Below are positions 51,759 through 61,033 of a DNA stretch of 64,000 bases, piece by piece. Made by a program: the position numbers and the translations under genes. The DNA comes from Actinomadura montaniterrae (GTDB lineage: Bacteria > Actinomycetota > Actinomycetes > Streptosporangiales > Streptosporangiaceae): assembly GCF_008923365.1 (NCBI RefSeq), contig NZ_WBMR01000004.1, positions 54,592 to 118,591 on the forward strand, written 5' to 3'. The notes beneath the pieces are model-generated. The model was not told the DNA's origin and searched no databases. It was given only the letters and a program-made list of their open reading frames with translations. Each line of letters begins with the position of its first letter. The first letter of the stretch is position 1.

Positions 51759-52468
51759 CCCTGCTGAGCGTGCGCGCCATGACCGCGGGTTACGGGCCCG
51801 TCGACGTGCTGCGCGATGTGTCGCTGGAGGTCGAGCGCGGCGGCGTCGTCGCCGTCCTCGGATCCAACGGGGCGGGCAAGACGACCCTGCTGCGCGCCCT
51901 GTCCGGGCTGCTGCCCGACTGCCGGGGCGAGATCACCTTCGACGGGACGTCGCTGCGCGGCATGCGTGCCGAGCGGATCGCCCGGCTCGGGCTCGTGCAC
52001 GTGCCGGAGGGCCGCGGGACCTTCCCTGACCTGACCGTCGAGGAGAACCTCGCGGTCGGCGCGTACCTGAACGGCGACCGGTCCGCCGCACGCCGCGAGA
52101 CGGGCCGGGTCTACGAGCTGTTCCCCGTGCTGAAGGAGCGCCGCCGCCAGCCCGCCGGGCTGCTGTCAGGAGGCGAGCAGCAGATGCTCGCGCTCGGCCG
52201 GGCCCTCGCCGGCGGGCCGCGGATGCTGCTGCTCGACGAGCCGTCCATGGGGCTGGCGCCGCTGGTGGTCCGGCAGATCTTCGACGCGCTGCGCGCCGTC
52301 GTGACCGAGGAGGGGCTGACCTGCCTGCTGGTGGAGCAGAACGCCTCGATGGCGCTGTCCATGGCCGGTTACGCCTACATCCTCACCGTTGGGGCCGTGA
52401 CCGCGCAGGGCCCAGCCGCCGACCTCGCGGACGACGAGACCGTCCGCCGCGCGTATCTGGCGCTGTAA
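51755..52468 (+). CDS. livF: Branched-chain-amino-acid-type ABC transporter ATPase LivF-like
   Basis: A 237-residue ATPase. Walker A is GSNGAGKTT, the family VPEGRGTFPDLTVEENL is present, then LSGGEQQMLALGRAL and LLLDEPSMGLAPLVV. It completes the ATPase pair of the importer with the LivG-like protein. The stop is followed after ten bases by the first permease gene. The C-terminus VEQNASMALSMAGYAYIL is standard. Confidence 0.93.
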   Translation: MTLLSVRAMTAGYGPVDVLRDVSLEVERGGVVAVLGSNGAGKTTLLRALSGLLPDCRGEITFDGTSLRGMRAERIARLGLVHVPEGRGTFPDLTVEENLAVGAYLNGDRSAARRETGRVYELFPVLKERRRQPAGLLSGGEQQMLALGRALAGGPRMLLLDEPSMGLAPLVVRQIFDALRAVVTEEGLTCLLVEQNASMALSMAGYAYILTVGAVTAQGPAADLADDETVRRAYLAL

Positions 52469-52478
52469 GGAGATTCAG

Positions 52479-53360
52479 ATGCAGCAACTCGTCCAAACAC
52501 TCCTGGACGGCGTCGGCAGCGGCATGATCTACGGCAGCCTGGCTCTCGCGCTCGTGCTGATCCACCAGGCGACCCGCATCCCCAACTTCGCCCAGGGCGA
52601 GATGGCGATGCTGTCCACCTTCGTCGCCTGGGAGCTGATCGACCGGGGCCTGCCCTGGATCGCCGCCGTCGCGATCACCCTCGCGCTGTCGATGGCCGGC
52701 GGCTATGGCCTGCAGCGGGGGCTGATCCGCTGGGTCGAGCGCTCGCCGCACCTCACCCAGGTCATGGTGACCCTCGGCGTGTTCATGGTGATCAACGGCG
52801 TGGCCGGGCTGGTCTGGGGCTACCTGCCGAAGACGCTGGACGGGCCGGTCTCGTCCGGCTCGTTGCGGATCGCCGGGGTCACCACGTCCTGGCAGGTCGT
52901 CGGCATGGTCCTGGTGACCGTCGGCATGCTCCTGCTGCTGTACCTGCTGTTCAGCAGGTCACGGCTCGGCCTCCAGTTGCGGGCGGCCGCGCAGAACCCG
53001 ACGTCCGCGCGCCTCGCCGGCATCAACGTGGGACGCGCCTACGGGATCGGCTGGGGGCTGTCCGCGGTGGTCGGGGCGGTCGCCGGGGTGATGGTCGCCC
53101 CGCAGACCGGGCTGGAACCGAACTTCATGTTCCCCATCCTGTTGTACGCCTTCGCCGGCGCCACGGTCGGCGGCTTCAGCTCGCCCGGCGGCGCCGTCGT
53201 CGGTGGAGTGCTCGTCGGGCTCGTCGAGGCTCTCACGGCGACCTACGTCGGGTTCATCGGCACGGAGCTGTCCCTTACCGTCGCGCTGGTGACGATCGTG
53301 ATCGTCCTGCTGGTGCGCCCGGACGGGCTGTTCGGGAAGAAGGAGGTGGCGCGGGTATGA
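52479..53360 (+). CDS. livH: Branched-chain-amino-acid-type ABC permease LivH-like
   Basis: A 293-residue membrane protein with about eight helices. The LivH family motif YGSLALALVLIHQATRIPNFAQGEMAM starts near residue 18, and RLAGINVGRAYGIGWGLSAVVGAVAG near 178 is the EAA-like loop contacting the ATPases. AFAGATVGGFSSPGGAVVGGVLVGLVE follows. Overlaps the second permease start by 4 bases. Confidence 0.92.
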   Translation: MQQLVQTLLDGVGSGMIYGSLALALVLIHQATRIPNFAQGEMAMLSTFVAWELIDRGLPWIAAVAITLALSMAGGYGLQRGLIRWVERSPHLTQVMVTLGVFMVINGVAGLVWGYLPKTLDGPVSSGSLRIAGVTTSWQVVGMVLVTVGMLLLLYLLFSRSRLGLQLRAAAQNPTSARLAGINVGRAYGIGWGLSAVVGAVAGVMVAPQTGLEPNFMFPILLYAFAGATVGGFSSPGGAVVGGVLVGLVEALTATYVGFIGTELSLTVALVTIVIVLLVRPDGLFGKKEVARV

Positions 53361-54355
53361 GCGCGCTCACGAGCACCCTGACGCGCACTGCCGTCCTCGC
53401 GGTGATGATCGTGTGCACGTTCACCGTGAACGACTACGACCTCAGCCTGCTCGCGCAGGTCGGGCTGACGGCGATCGCGCTGATGGGCCTGAACCTGCTC
53501 GTCGGCTACTGCGGACAGCTCTCCCTCGGGCACGGCGCGTTCTACGCCATCGGCGCCTACACCACGGCCATCCTCGTCACCCGGACCGGGATGCCGCACC
53601 TGCTGACGCTGCCGATCGCGCTCGTGCTCAGCTTCGCCGTCGGCGCTGTCCTCGGGATCCCCGCAGTGCGGCTGCGCGGCTTCAGCCTGGCGCTGGTGAC
53701 GCTCGCGCTCGCCATCGCGCTGCCGCAGCTGCTCAAGCACTTCGAGGGCCTCACCGGCGGCCAGCTCGGGGTGAACGTGCCCCGGCCCGCCCCGCCGGGT
53801 GCGCTCACGACCGACCAGTGGACCTACCTCGTCGCGGTCGTCCTGGCGTTCGCCGTCTTCCTCGGCGTCCGCAACCTCGTGACGAGCAGGATCGGGCTGG
53901 CGATGGTCACCGTGCGCGACAACGAGGCGGCGGCCGGCGCCATGGGCGTCCCCGTCGCCAGGGTCCGCGTGGTCGTCTTCGCGCTCAGCGCCGGGCTCAC
54001 CGGGCTCGCCGGCGCGCTCGCCACCCTCGTCACCGGCTACGTCAGCCCCGACAACTTCAACATGCTGCTGTCGGTCAACCTCGTCGCCGGCATCGTCCTC
54101 GGCGGACTCGGGCGAGTCTGGGGCCCGATCGTCGGCGCGGTTTTCCTCACCTACCTGCCGCTTTATACGACGGACATCTCGCAGACGGCGCCCGGCATCG
54201 TCAACGGCCTGGTCATCATCGTCTTCCTCCTGCTGCTCCCCGAGGGTGTGACGGGTCTGGCGACCCGCCTCGGCCGGCGCCTGCGGGCCCGGATCGCACC
54301 GCGCTCCACCGTTCGCACCGAGTCCGGCACGGGCTCCGAACCCGTCCGCACCTGA
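53357..54355 (+). CDS. livM: Branched-chain-amino-acid-type ABC permease LivM-like
   Basis: A 332-residue permease. LNLLVGYCGQLSLGHGAFYAIGAYTTAIL near residue 39 and RDNEAAAGAMGVPVARVRVVVFALSAGLTGLAGAL near 194 are LivM family segments. A C-terminal Arg-rich tail replaces the ATPase domain that some LivM proteins carry. With LivH it forms the membrane part of the importer. Confidence 0.92.
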   Translation: MSALTSTLTRTAVLAVMIVCTFTVNDYDLSLLAQVGLTAIALMGLNLLVGYCGQLSLGHGAFYAIGAYTTAILVTRTGMPHLLTLPIALVLSFAVGAVLGIPAVRLRGFSLALVTLALAIALPQLLKHFEGLTGGQLGVNVPRPAPPGALTTDQWTYLVAVVLAFAVFLGVRNLVTSRIGLAMVTVRDNEAAAGAMGVPVARVRVVVFALSAGLTGLAGALATLVTGYVSPDNFNMLLSVNLVAGIVLGGLGRVWGPIVGAVFLTYLPLYTTDISQTAPGIVNGLVIIVFLLLLPEGVTGLATRLGRRLRARIAPRSTVRTESGTGSEPVRT

Positions 54356-54457
54356 CCGCCTCCCGCCGAACGCAGCACCCACCCCCTGGGCGCCTGCGCA
54401 GGTCAGTCATGCCCTCGCACGCCCGGCACACCGTAAGGCACGGAAGGGAAGATCCAC

Positions 54458-55687
54458 ATGAGGAAGCAACTGCGAGGCGGCGTGGTCCTCGTCGCCGCAC
54501 TGTCACTGGCGCTGGCGGCCTGCGGACGCTCCGGAGGCGGCGCGGACGCCCCCGGGATCGACGACGACTCGGTCAAGCTCGGCGCCTTCACCCCGCTCTC
54601 GGGCGCGGGCGCGGTGACCAGTTCCGCCACCCGCGGCAGCGAGGCGTATTTCAAGTACCTCAACGCCGAGAAGGGCGGCGTCAGGTTCGCCGACGGCAAG
54701 ACCCGCAAGATCCAGTACACGGTCTACGACAGTCAGAACTCCCCGGCGGTGGCGCTCCAGCAGACCCGCAAGCTGGTTGAGCAGGACAAGGTCTTCGCGC
54801 TCTACGGCACCAACGGCACGACGTCCAACCTGGCCGTCCGCGACTACGCCAACCAGCAGAAGGTCCCGCAGCTGTTCCTCGTGGGCGGAGCCGGCGCCTT
54901 CGGCGCGGACCACCAGAAGTACCCCTGGACGATGCCGTGGCAGCTGGACTACGTGTCCCAGGGCAAGGCGATGGGCCAGTACCTGGCGAAGACGAAGCCC
55001 AACGCCAGGATCGGCGTGCTGTACCAGAACGACGACTACGGCAAGGACTACCTCAAGGGGTTCAAGGAGGGGCTCGGCGCCAAGGCGGCGCAGATCGTCA
55101 AGGAGGCGAGCTACGAGCTCACCGACGCGACCGTCAACCGGCAGGTGTCGATCCTGAAGGACGCCGGCGCCGACGCCCTCGCCGACTTCAGCATCGACAA
55201 GTTCACCACGCAGACCATCAAGCAGGCCGCGTCGCTCGGCTGGCACCCGCTGCACCTGCTGGGCAGCTCCGGCACGGCCGTCGTGCCCGCGAGCGGCGAC
55301 CTGGGCAAGGGCATCGTCAGCACCGCCTACCTCAAGGTCACCACCGACCCGGCGCTCGCGAACGACCCGGCCGTCGCCGAGTACCGGCGGATCATCGGCA
55401 AGTACGCCGCGGCCGGCGTCAAGGTCGACGACCAGGGCGTGGTCTACGGGGTCGCGGCGGCGATGACGCTCCAGCACGTCCTGGAGCAGACCAAGGAGCC
55501 CACCCGCGACGGGCTGATGACCGCCGCCAAGAACATCCAGGGGCTCACCGTCCCGCTGCTGCTGGACGGCATCAAGGTGCAGACCTCGCCCGATGACTAC
55601 TTCCCGATCCAGCAGAGCGTGATGCGCGAGTTCGACGGCAGGACGTGGGAGCTGAAGGGCGGGATCATCGATGCCTCCGCGGGCTGA
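54458..55687 (+). CDS. Substrate-binding lipoprotein of the ABC importer (LivK-like)
   Basis: A 409-residue periplasmic-binding-fold type I protein. The N-terminus is a lipoprotein signal with lipobox LAAC (Cys22). The mature part opens KLGAFTPLSGAGAVTSS and contains KLVEQDKVFALYGTNGTTSN, IGVLYQNDDYGKDYLKGFK and DALADFSIDKFTTQTIKQA. It is anchored outside the membrane and gives the transporter its specificity. The binding pocket cannot be assigned to a ligand by eye. The gap before it (54356-54457) holds a good GGAAGGGAAG ribosome site. Confidence 0.92.
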   Translation: MRKQLRGGVVLVAALSLALAACGRSGGGADAPGIDDDSVKLGAFTPLSGAGAVTSSATRGSEAYFKYLNAEKGGVRFADGKTRKIQYTVYDSQNSPAVALQQTRKLVEQDKVFALYGTNGTTSNLAVRDYANQQKVPQLFLVGGAGAFGADHQKYPWTMPWQLDYVSQGKAMGQYLAKTKPNARIGVLYQNDDYGKDYLKGFKEGLGAKAAQIVKEASYELTDATVNRQVSILKDAGADALADFSIDKFTTQTIKQAASLGWHPLHLLGSSGTAVVPASGDLGKGIVSTAYLKVTTDPALANDPAVAEYRRIIGKYAAAGVKVDDQGVVYGVAAAMTLQHVLEQTKEPTRDGLMTAAKNIQGLTVPLLLDGIKVQTSPDDYFPIQQSVMREFDGRTWELKGGIIDASAG

Positions 55688-56615
55688 CGCGGCCGGGCCG
55701 GCCGGGCCGGCGGGGCCGACCGTGCTGGCCGGGCGGGTCTGCGCCGTGACCGGCGCCGGGCGCGGCCTGGGCCGCGCCTACGCCCTGGACCTCGCCGCCC
55801 GCGGCGCGCTGGTCGTGGTCAACGACGTGGGTTCCGCCGTGGACGGCTCCGGCCGTGACGAGCGGCCCGGCCGGGAGGTCGTGGAACGGATCACGGCGGC
55901 GGGCGGGACGGCGGTCCTCAGCACCGCGGACGTCGCCGACTGGGCGGGCGCATCGGCGCTCGTCGCCCAGGCCGTGGACGCCTTCGGCCGGCTCGACGTC
56001 CTGGTCAACAACGCGGGCATCCTGCGCGACCGGACCATCGCGAAGATGTCCGAGCGGGAATGGGACGAGGTCGTGCGGGTGCACCTCAAGGGCGCCTTCG
56101 CCACCGCGCACTGGGCGGTGCGGCACTGGCGCGAGCGGGCCGCCGCGGGCGCCGTGCATGGACGGCTGATCAACACGACGTCGGTGTCCGGGCTGTTCGG
56201 CAATTCCGGTCAGGCGAACTACGCCGCCGCCAAGGCGGGCGTCGCCGCGTTCACCGCGGTCGCGGCGATGGAGCTGGAGCGCCTCGGGGTCACGGCGAAC
56301 GCCATCTCGCCCGGCGCCGCCACCCGCATGACCGCGACCATCCCGGGACGCGGGGCCGAGCCGGAGGACGACGCCCGGTCGACGCGCTGGCCGGCCGCGG
56401 TGGTGGCCTGGCTGGCGTCCCGGCTGTCGGACGGCGTGACCGGCCGGGTCTTCCTGACCTCGGGCCGCAGGCTCGCGGTCGCCGAGGGCTGGCATGCCGG
56501 CCCGTCCGGCGACCCGGTGGACGACCCCGCCGCGGTCGACGAGGTGGTCAGGCGCCTGCTGGAGCGAGCCCGCCCGGAGGCCGACCTGTCCGGCGCCGAA
56601 CGGGTACGAGCATGA
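55671..56615 (+). CDS. SDR-family dehydrogenase, (3R)-hydroxyacyl-CoA or steroid-type
   Basis: A 314-residue SDR. TGAGRGLGRAYALDLAARGA, NNAGILRDRTIAKMSE and NYAAAKAGV mark the family and resemble the SDR part of peroxisomal multifunctional enzyme type 2 (HSD17B4-like). The C-terminal extension of about 60 residues holds no MaoC domain. Its start overlaps the binding-protein stop by 17 bases, so it is part of the same transcript. It would oxidise a beta-hydroxyacyl-CoA intermediate. Confidence 0.88.
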   Translation: MPPRADAAGPAGPAGPTVLAGRVCAVTGAGRGLGRAYALDLAARGALVVVNDVGSAVDGSGRDERPGREVVERITAAGGTAVLSTADVADWAGASALVAQAVDAFGRLDVLVNNAGILRDRTIAKMSEREWDEVVRVHLKGAFATAHWAVRHWRERAAAGAVHGRLINTTSVSGLFGNSGQANYAAAKAGVAAFTAVAAMELERLGVTANAISPGAATRMTATIPGRGAEPEDDARSTRWPAAVVAWLASRLSDGVTGRVFLTSGRRLAVAEGWHAGPSGDPVDDPAAVDEVVRRLLERARPEADLSGAERVRA

Positions 56616-57055
56616 CGGGGACTCCGGTGTCCCGCTCGCGTCAGCCTCTGCCGGAGCCGGTCGCGACTCCGCAGACCGCGCCGTACTGGGAGATGGCGGC
56701 AGCGGGTGTGCTCGCGCTGCGTCGGTGCTCGTCGTGCTCGGCCGCGTTCCACGGCGCCGTCGACTGCTGCCCTGAGTGCGGGTCCGGTGCGACCGGGTGG
56801 TTCGCGGCCTCCGGACGCGCCCGCCTCTACTCGTACGTGATCGTGCACCGGGGCGAGGGCGGTTTCACCGAGAGAACGCCCTACGCCGTTGCGGTGGTGG
56901 AGCTGGAGGAGGGACCGAGGATGCTCACCGGCATCTCGGGCATCGAGCCGACGCCCGAGTCGCTGGTCCTGGACATGCCGCTCCAGGTCGCCTTCGAGAA
57001 ACGGGGCGGGTACGCGCTCCCGGTCTTCGCGCCTGCGGAGGGGGTGCAGGGATGA
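56612..57055 (+). CDS. DUF35 zinc-ribbon/OB-fold acyl-CoA-associated protein
   Basis: A 147-residue protein. The rubredoxin-like zinc ribbon has Cys39, Cys42, Cys53 and Cys56 (RRCSSCSAAFHG, then CPECGSG), followed by an OB-fold beginning LYSYVIVHRGEGGFTERTPYAV. Such proteins partner with SCP-x/Ltp2-type thiolases; in steroid side-chain catabolism a ChsH2-type DUF35 domain works with Ltp2 retro-aldolase. The next gene encodes such a thiolase and overlaps by 4 bases, so the two very likely form one complex. Confidence 0.9.
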   Translation: MTGTPVSRSRQPLPEPVATPQTAPYWEMAAAGVLALRRCSSCSAAFHGAVDCCPECGSGATGWFAASGRARLYSYVIVHRGEGGFTERTPYAVAVVELEEGPRMLTGISGIEPTPESLVLDMPLQVAFEKRGGYALPVFAPAEGVQG

Positions 57056-58182
57056 CCCCGGTCGCGATCGTAGGCGCCGCGGAGACGGAGCGGCTCGGAC
57101 GCGTCCCGGACGCCTCGGTCCTGGAGCTCAACGTCGAGGCGGCGCGCCGCGCCCTCGCGGACTGCGGGACGTCGCCCGCTGAGATCGACGGCATAGCGGG
57201 GGCGTTCGACCCGCGGCAGGTCGCGCACGTCCTCGGCGTCCGGCCGCGCTGGATCGACGGGACGAACGTCGGAGGCTGCTCCTTCCTGCTGCACGTGCGC
57301 CACGCGGTGGCGGCGATCAGGGCGGGCCACGCTCGGACGGTCCTGGTCACGCACGGGGAGTCGGGACGTTCGCGCGTCGGGTCACCGCCGCGCCCTCCCG
57401 ACCCGGCGTCGCTCCCCGGCCAGTTCGAGATGCCCTACGGTGCCCGGGCCCCGTTCACCCGCTTCACCCTCCCGGCGCTGCGCTACATGAAGACCTACGG
57501 GCTGACGGCGGAGCACCTCGCCTCCGTCGCGGTGGCGCAGCGGCGGTGGGCGGCGGGCGAGCCGCGCGCGCTGCGCCGCGAGCCGCTGTCGGTCGACGAC
57601 GTGCTCGCCTCACCGCTGGTCGCCCATCCCTTCCACGTTCCCGAATGCTGCCTGGTGACCGACGGCGGCGGGGCGCTGGTCGTGGCCGGAGGCGAGCGCG
57701 CCGCGGAGGCACGGGCCGTTCCCGTGCTCGGAGCGGGGGAGGCGCTCGGTGCGCCGCTGATCGCTCAGATGCCCGACTTCACCCGGGCCGACGTGGCGGC
57801 GCGGGCGGCGGCGGACGCCTTCGAGGAGGCTGGGCTCGGGCCCGGCGACGTCGACCACGTCATGTGCTACGACGCCTTCGCGCATCTGCCCCTCATGGGG
57901 TTGGAGGCCATGGGCTTCGTCGAACCGGGGGAGGCCGGCGACCTCGTCGCCGCGGGCGGCACCGCGCCGGGTGGAAGCCTGCCGGTGAACACCAACGGCG
58001 GTGGCCTGTCCTACACCCACACGGGCATGTACGGGATGTTCGCGATCCAGGAGGCGGTCCGGCAGCTGCGCGGGGAGGCCGCGACGCAGGTGCGGGACGC
58101 GGAGGTGAGCGCCGTCCTCGGCTTCGGGGGGATGTTCACCACCGCATCGGTGCTGGTCCTGGGGTGGGACGCGGGCGGGTGA
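57052..58182 (+). CDS. SCP-x/Ltp2-type thiolase-like protein
   Basis: A 376-residue thiolase-fold protein of the lipid-transfer/SCP-x class. VAIVGAAETERLGRVPD opens it, GTNVGGCSFLLHVRHAVAAI holds a Cys at the usual nucleophile place, CYDAFAHLPLMGLEAMGF follows, and NTNGGGLSYTHTGMYGMF replaces the classical GHPLG motif of true thiolases. Paired with the DUF35 protein upstream it is more likely a retro-aldolase or specialised thiolase acting on a branched or cyclic acyl-CoA than a normal beta-ketothiolase. It is the last gene before the operator at 58237. Confidence 0.87.
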   Translation: MTPVAIVGAAETERLGRVPDASVLELNVEAARRALADCGTSPAEIDGIAGAFDPRQVAHVLGVRPRWIDGTNVGGCSFLLHVRHAVAAIRAGHARTVLVTHGESGRSRVGSPPRPPDPASLPGQFEMPYGARAPFTRFTLPALRYMKTYGLTAEHLASVAVAQRRWAAGEPRALRREPLSVDDVLASPLVAHPFHVPECCLVTDGGGALVVAGGERAAEARAVPVLGAGEALGAPLIAQMPDFTRADVAARAAADAFEEAGLGPGDVDHVMCYDAFAHLPLMGLEAMGFVEPGEAGDLVAAGGTAPGGSLPVNTNGGGLSYTHTGMYGMFAIQEAVRQLRGEAATQVRDAEVSAVLGFGGMFTTASVLVLGWDAGG

Positions 58183-58236
58183 CGTGGCGCCGCGACGCTT
58201 GACGCGGTCCCTGCGCCACCTTACGGTGACAACGAC

Positions 58237-58259
58237 TCAATGAAATTGAATTTCACTGA
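58237..58259. promoter_or_regulatory. 23-bp palindromic operator-like site upstream of the third unit
   Basis: TGAAATT-G-AATTTCA (58241-58255) is a perfect inverted repeat around one central base, and extending it to 58237-58259 adds matching TCA/TGA ends with one mismatched pair. It resembles both sites at 48276-48377. It starts six bases after TTACGGTGAC (58221-58230), which also occurs at 48391. A repressor site overlapping the promoter of the enoyl-CoA hydratase gene is the natural reading. Confidence 0.65.
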
Positions 58260-58277
58260 ATAGAATTTGGAGTGCGG

Positions 58278-59084
58278 ATGACGGAACGCCATGTGGCGAC
58301 CGAGATCGACGGCCCGGTCGCGGTCGTCGTCCTGGACCGGCCGGAGCGCCGCAACGCCTACACCCCGCTGATGGGGGCGCAGCTCGGCGCCGCCCTCGCG
58401 GGCCTGGACGCCGACCCGGAGATCCGCGCCATCGTGGTCACCGGGCGGGACGCGTGGTTCAGCGTCGGCGCCGACCTGGACATCGACTGGCGGGAGCGCG
58501 GCGCGCACGGCGTCGAGACCCTCGCCGACCCGGGCGCCGCGCCGTGGAACCTCGCCACGCCCGTCATCGGCGCGATCAACGGCGACGCCATCGGCGTCGC
58601 GCTGACCTGGGCCATGCAGTGGGACATCCGGGTGGTCGCCGAGGACGCCCGGCTGGCGTTCTCCTTCAACCGCATCGGCATCATCCCCGACCGCAACTCG
58701 ACCTGGCTGCTGCCGCGCCTCATCGGCTTCGCGCCCGCGATGGACCTGCTGATGACCGGCCGGACCATCACCGGGGCCGAGGGCCACCGGCTCGGCCTCG
58801 CGACCCGCCTCACCGCGGCGGACGCGGTCCTCGCCGAGGCGCTCGCCGTCGCCCGCGACATCGCCGACCACTGCGCGCCCGCCTCGGTCACCGCCACCAA
58901 GCGGCTCATGTACGAGTTCCTGGAGCAGAACGACCGGCTGCACGCCTACAACTACGAGCGGCGGACGCTCAACTGGATCCGCACGCTCGGCGAGACGGTC
59001 CGCGGCATCGCGGCCTTCAAGGCCCGCGAGAAGCCGCGCTGGGGCACCTCCAAGTCGATCGAGATCCCGGCGGAACTGCGATGA
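58278..59084 (+). CDS. Enoyl-CoA hydratase/isomerase (crotonase family)
   Basis: ATG 58278 has TTTGGAG five bases upstream; GTG 58272 in the same frame is too close. The 268-residue crotonase shows FSVGADLDIDW and INGDAIGVALTWAMQWDIRV as oxyanion-hole segments, then FSFNRIGIIPDRNSTWLLPRL. First gene of the third catabolic unit; a 4-base overlap links it to the ligase gene. The position after an operator like those at 48276-48377 suggests shared control with the other two units. Confidence 0.9.
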   Translation: MTERHVATEIDGPVAVVVLDRPERRNAYTPLMGAQLGAALAGLDADPEIRAIVVTGRDAWFSVGADLDIDWRERGAHGVETLADPGAAPWNLATPVIGAINGDAIGVALTWAMQWDIRVVAEDARLAFSFNRIGIIPDRNSTWLLPRLIGFAPAMDLLMTGRTITGAEGHRLGLATRLTAADAVLAEALAVARDIADHCAPASVTATKRLMYEFLEQNDRLHAYNYERRTLNWIRTLGETVRGIAAFKAREKPRWGTSKSIEIPAELR

Positions 59085-61033
59085 CGCCGGCACCGGAGCC
59101 CGGCCCGGCCGTGACCCGGCTGCTCGCGCCCGGACGCGTCGCGATCGTGGGTTCGCTGTCGCGGCCGCAGGGGCTGGGCGCGCGGACCCTGCGGCACCTG
59201 CGCGACGCCGGCTTCCCTGGCGAGGTCATCGAGGCCGGGACAGCCGGCGACGTGCCGGACGGCACCGACGTCGCGGTGGTGGCCGTCCCCGCTGCGGCCG
59301 TGCCCGAGGTGCTGGCGGCCCTGGACGGACGCGCGGCCCACGTGATCGTCTACTCGTCCGGCTTCGAGGAGGTCGGCGGTGGGCCGCTGACCACCGCGTC
59401 GGGACGCACCCGGATCGTCGGGCCCAACTCCGTCGGCCTCTACTACGCCCCGGCCCGCGCCGTGCTCACCTTCGCCGCCGCGTTCGACGACATGACCGGG
59501 TGTCGGCAGGGCAGCGGCGCGATCCTGCTGTCCCAGAGCGGCGCGTTCGGCGCCCGGCTGGTCCGGCTGGCGCGCCGCTACGGCCTGGACGTCGACGGCT
59601 TCGTCGGCACCGGCAACGAGAGCGACCTCGGCGCCTGCGAGATCGGCCGCGAGCTGATCGTCTCCGCGGCGTATCGGCCCCGCGTGCTGGCCCTGTACTT
59701 GGAGAACGTCCGGGACGGGGCCGCGCTGGAGGCGATGCTCGGCGCGGCCCGCGACGGCGGAGTGCGGGTCGTCCTGCTCGCGGGCGGCTCGTCGGCGGCC
59801 GGGGCGCGGGCGGCCCGGTCCCACACCGCCGCCGTCAGCCCCGACCACGCGATCGTCACCGAGCTGTGCCGCCAGTACGGCGCCGTCGCCGTCGACTCCG
59901 ACCGCGAACTCGTCGAGGCGACGGCGGGGCTCTGCCTGCTGGAGCCCGCGCGCGGCCGGCGCGTCGGCGTCGTCACCGGCTCCGGCGGCGCCGGCGTCGT
60001 CGCCGCGGACCTCCTGGCGCTGCGCGGCCTGCGGCCGGCCCCGCTCGGCGAGGCGACCCGCGACCGGCTCGCGGCCCTGCTGCCGGACTACGCCTCGACC
60101 GCCAACCCGGTCGACGTCACGGCGCAGGTCATCGGCGACACCAACCGGGTCGCCTCGGTCACCGGGGTGCTGGCCGGCTCCGGCGACGTCGACGCCGTCC
60201 TGTTCGTGGGCCGCGCCGAGCAGGCCGCCGACGTGGCCGGCGCCGGCGGCGACGTCCCGGTCGTGACGGCGGTGCTCGACGGCGACCCGGCCGTCACCCG
60301 CGACGCCGCCGCCCCCGGCGTGGCCGTGATGCCGGGCCTGGACGCCGCCTGCGCCGCGCTGCGCGCCGTGACCAGCCGTCCGACGGCGCCCGGCGAGCGC
60401 CTGGACCGGACACCCGCGCCCGACCTTCCGATGCCCGACACCGACGCCGCCTCCAGCCTGCGCTTCATCGCCGAAGCCGGGATCGACGTCGCGCCCTGGC
60501 GACCCGCCGCCAACCCCGAGGAGGCCGCCGCCGCAGGCGAGGAACTCGGCTGGCCGGTGGTGATGAAGGCGAACCTGCCCGCCGAGACCCACAAGGCCGG
60601 CCGCGGCGGGGTGCGCCTCGATGTGCACGCCGCCGGCGCTGCGGACGCGGCCCGCGAACTGCTGGAGCACGCGCCGTCTCTCATCGTCGCCCGGCAGTTG
60701 CGGGCCGGCCCTGAGCTCATCGCCGGCGTCCGCCGCGATCCGGTCTTCGGGCTGGTCGCGGTCGCCGGGCTCGGCGGCGGGCATGTCGAGCTGATCGGCC
60801 GCACGGTGACGGTGGCCGCCTCCGCCACCGCCGACCACCTCGCGGAACGGCTGGAGGAGGAGGTCTTCGCCCGCGGCGGCCCCCGCCACCGCCATCTCGC
60901 CCGGCTGCTGGCAGGGACGGCCGCCGCCCTGGCCGGCCTCGCCGAACGGCACGGCCTCGGACTGGTCGAGTGCAATCCGCTGGTCGAGGCCGGCAACCGA
61001 CTCATCGCTCTCGACGCAAGGGTAATCAAGTGA
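59081..61033 (+). CDS. NDP-forming acyl-CoA ligase (acetate-CoA ligase family)
   Basis: A 650-residue protein with fused alpha and beta parts. Residues 1-120 are the CoA-binding domain (RVAIVGSLSRPQGLGARTL). The middle is the succinyl-CoA-synthetase-like ligase with ILLSQSGAFGARLVRLARR and the phosphorylated-His segment RSHTAAVSPDHA. The C-terminal 200 residues are ATP-grasp (ELGWPVVMKANLPAETHKAGRGGVRL). It would activate a carboxylic acid, such as that made by the alcohol/aldehyde dehydrogenases, to its CoA ester. The organic acid is not deducible. Confidence 0.9.
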   Translation: MTPAPEPGPAVTRLLAPGRVAIVGSLSRPQGLGARTLRHLRDAGFPGEVIEAGTAGDVPDGTDVAVVAVPAAAVPEVLAALDGRAAHVIVYSSGFEEVGGGPLTTASGRTRIVGPNSVGLYYAPARAVLTFAAAFDDMTGCRQGSGAILLSQSGAFGARLVRLARRYGLDVDGFVGTGNESDLGACEIGRELIVSAAYRPRVLALYLENVRDGAALEAMLGAARDGGVRVVLLAGGSSAAGARAARSHTAAVSPDHAIVTELCRQYGAVAVDSDRELVEATAGLCLLEPARGRRVGVVTGSGGAGVVAADLLALRGLRPAPLGEATRDRLAALLPDYASTANPVDVTAQVIGDTNRVASVTGVLAGSGDVDAVLFVGRAEQAADVAGAGGDVPVVTAVLDGDPAVTRDAAAPGVAVMPGLDAACAALRAVTSRPTAPGERLDRTPAPDLPMPDTDAASSLRFIAEAGIDVAPWRPAANPEEAAAAGEELGWPVVMKANLPAETHKAGRGGVRLDVHAAGAADAARELLEHAPSLIVARQLRAGPELIAGVRRDPVFGLVAVAGLGGGHVELIGRTVTVAASATADHLAERLEEEVFARGGPRHRHLARLLAGTAAALAGLAERHGLGLVECNPLVEAGNRLIALDARVIK

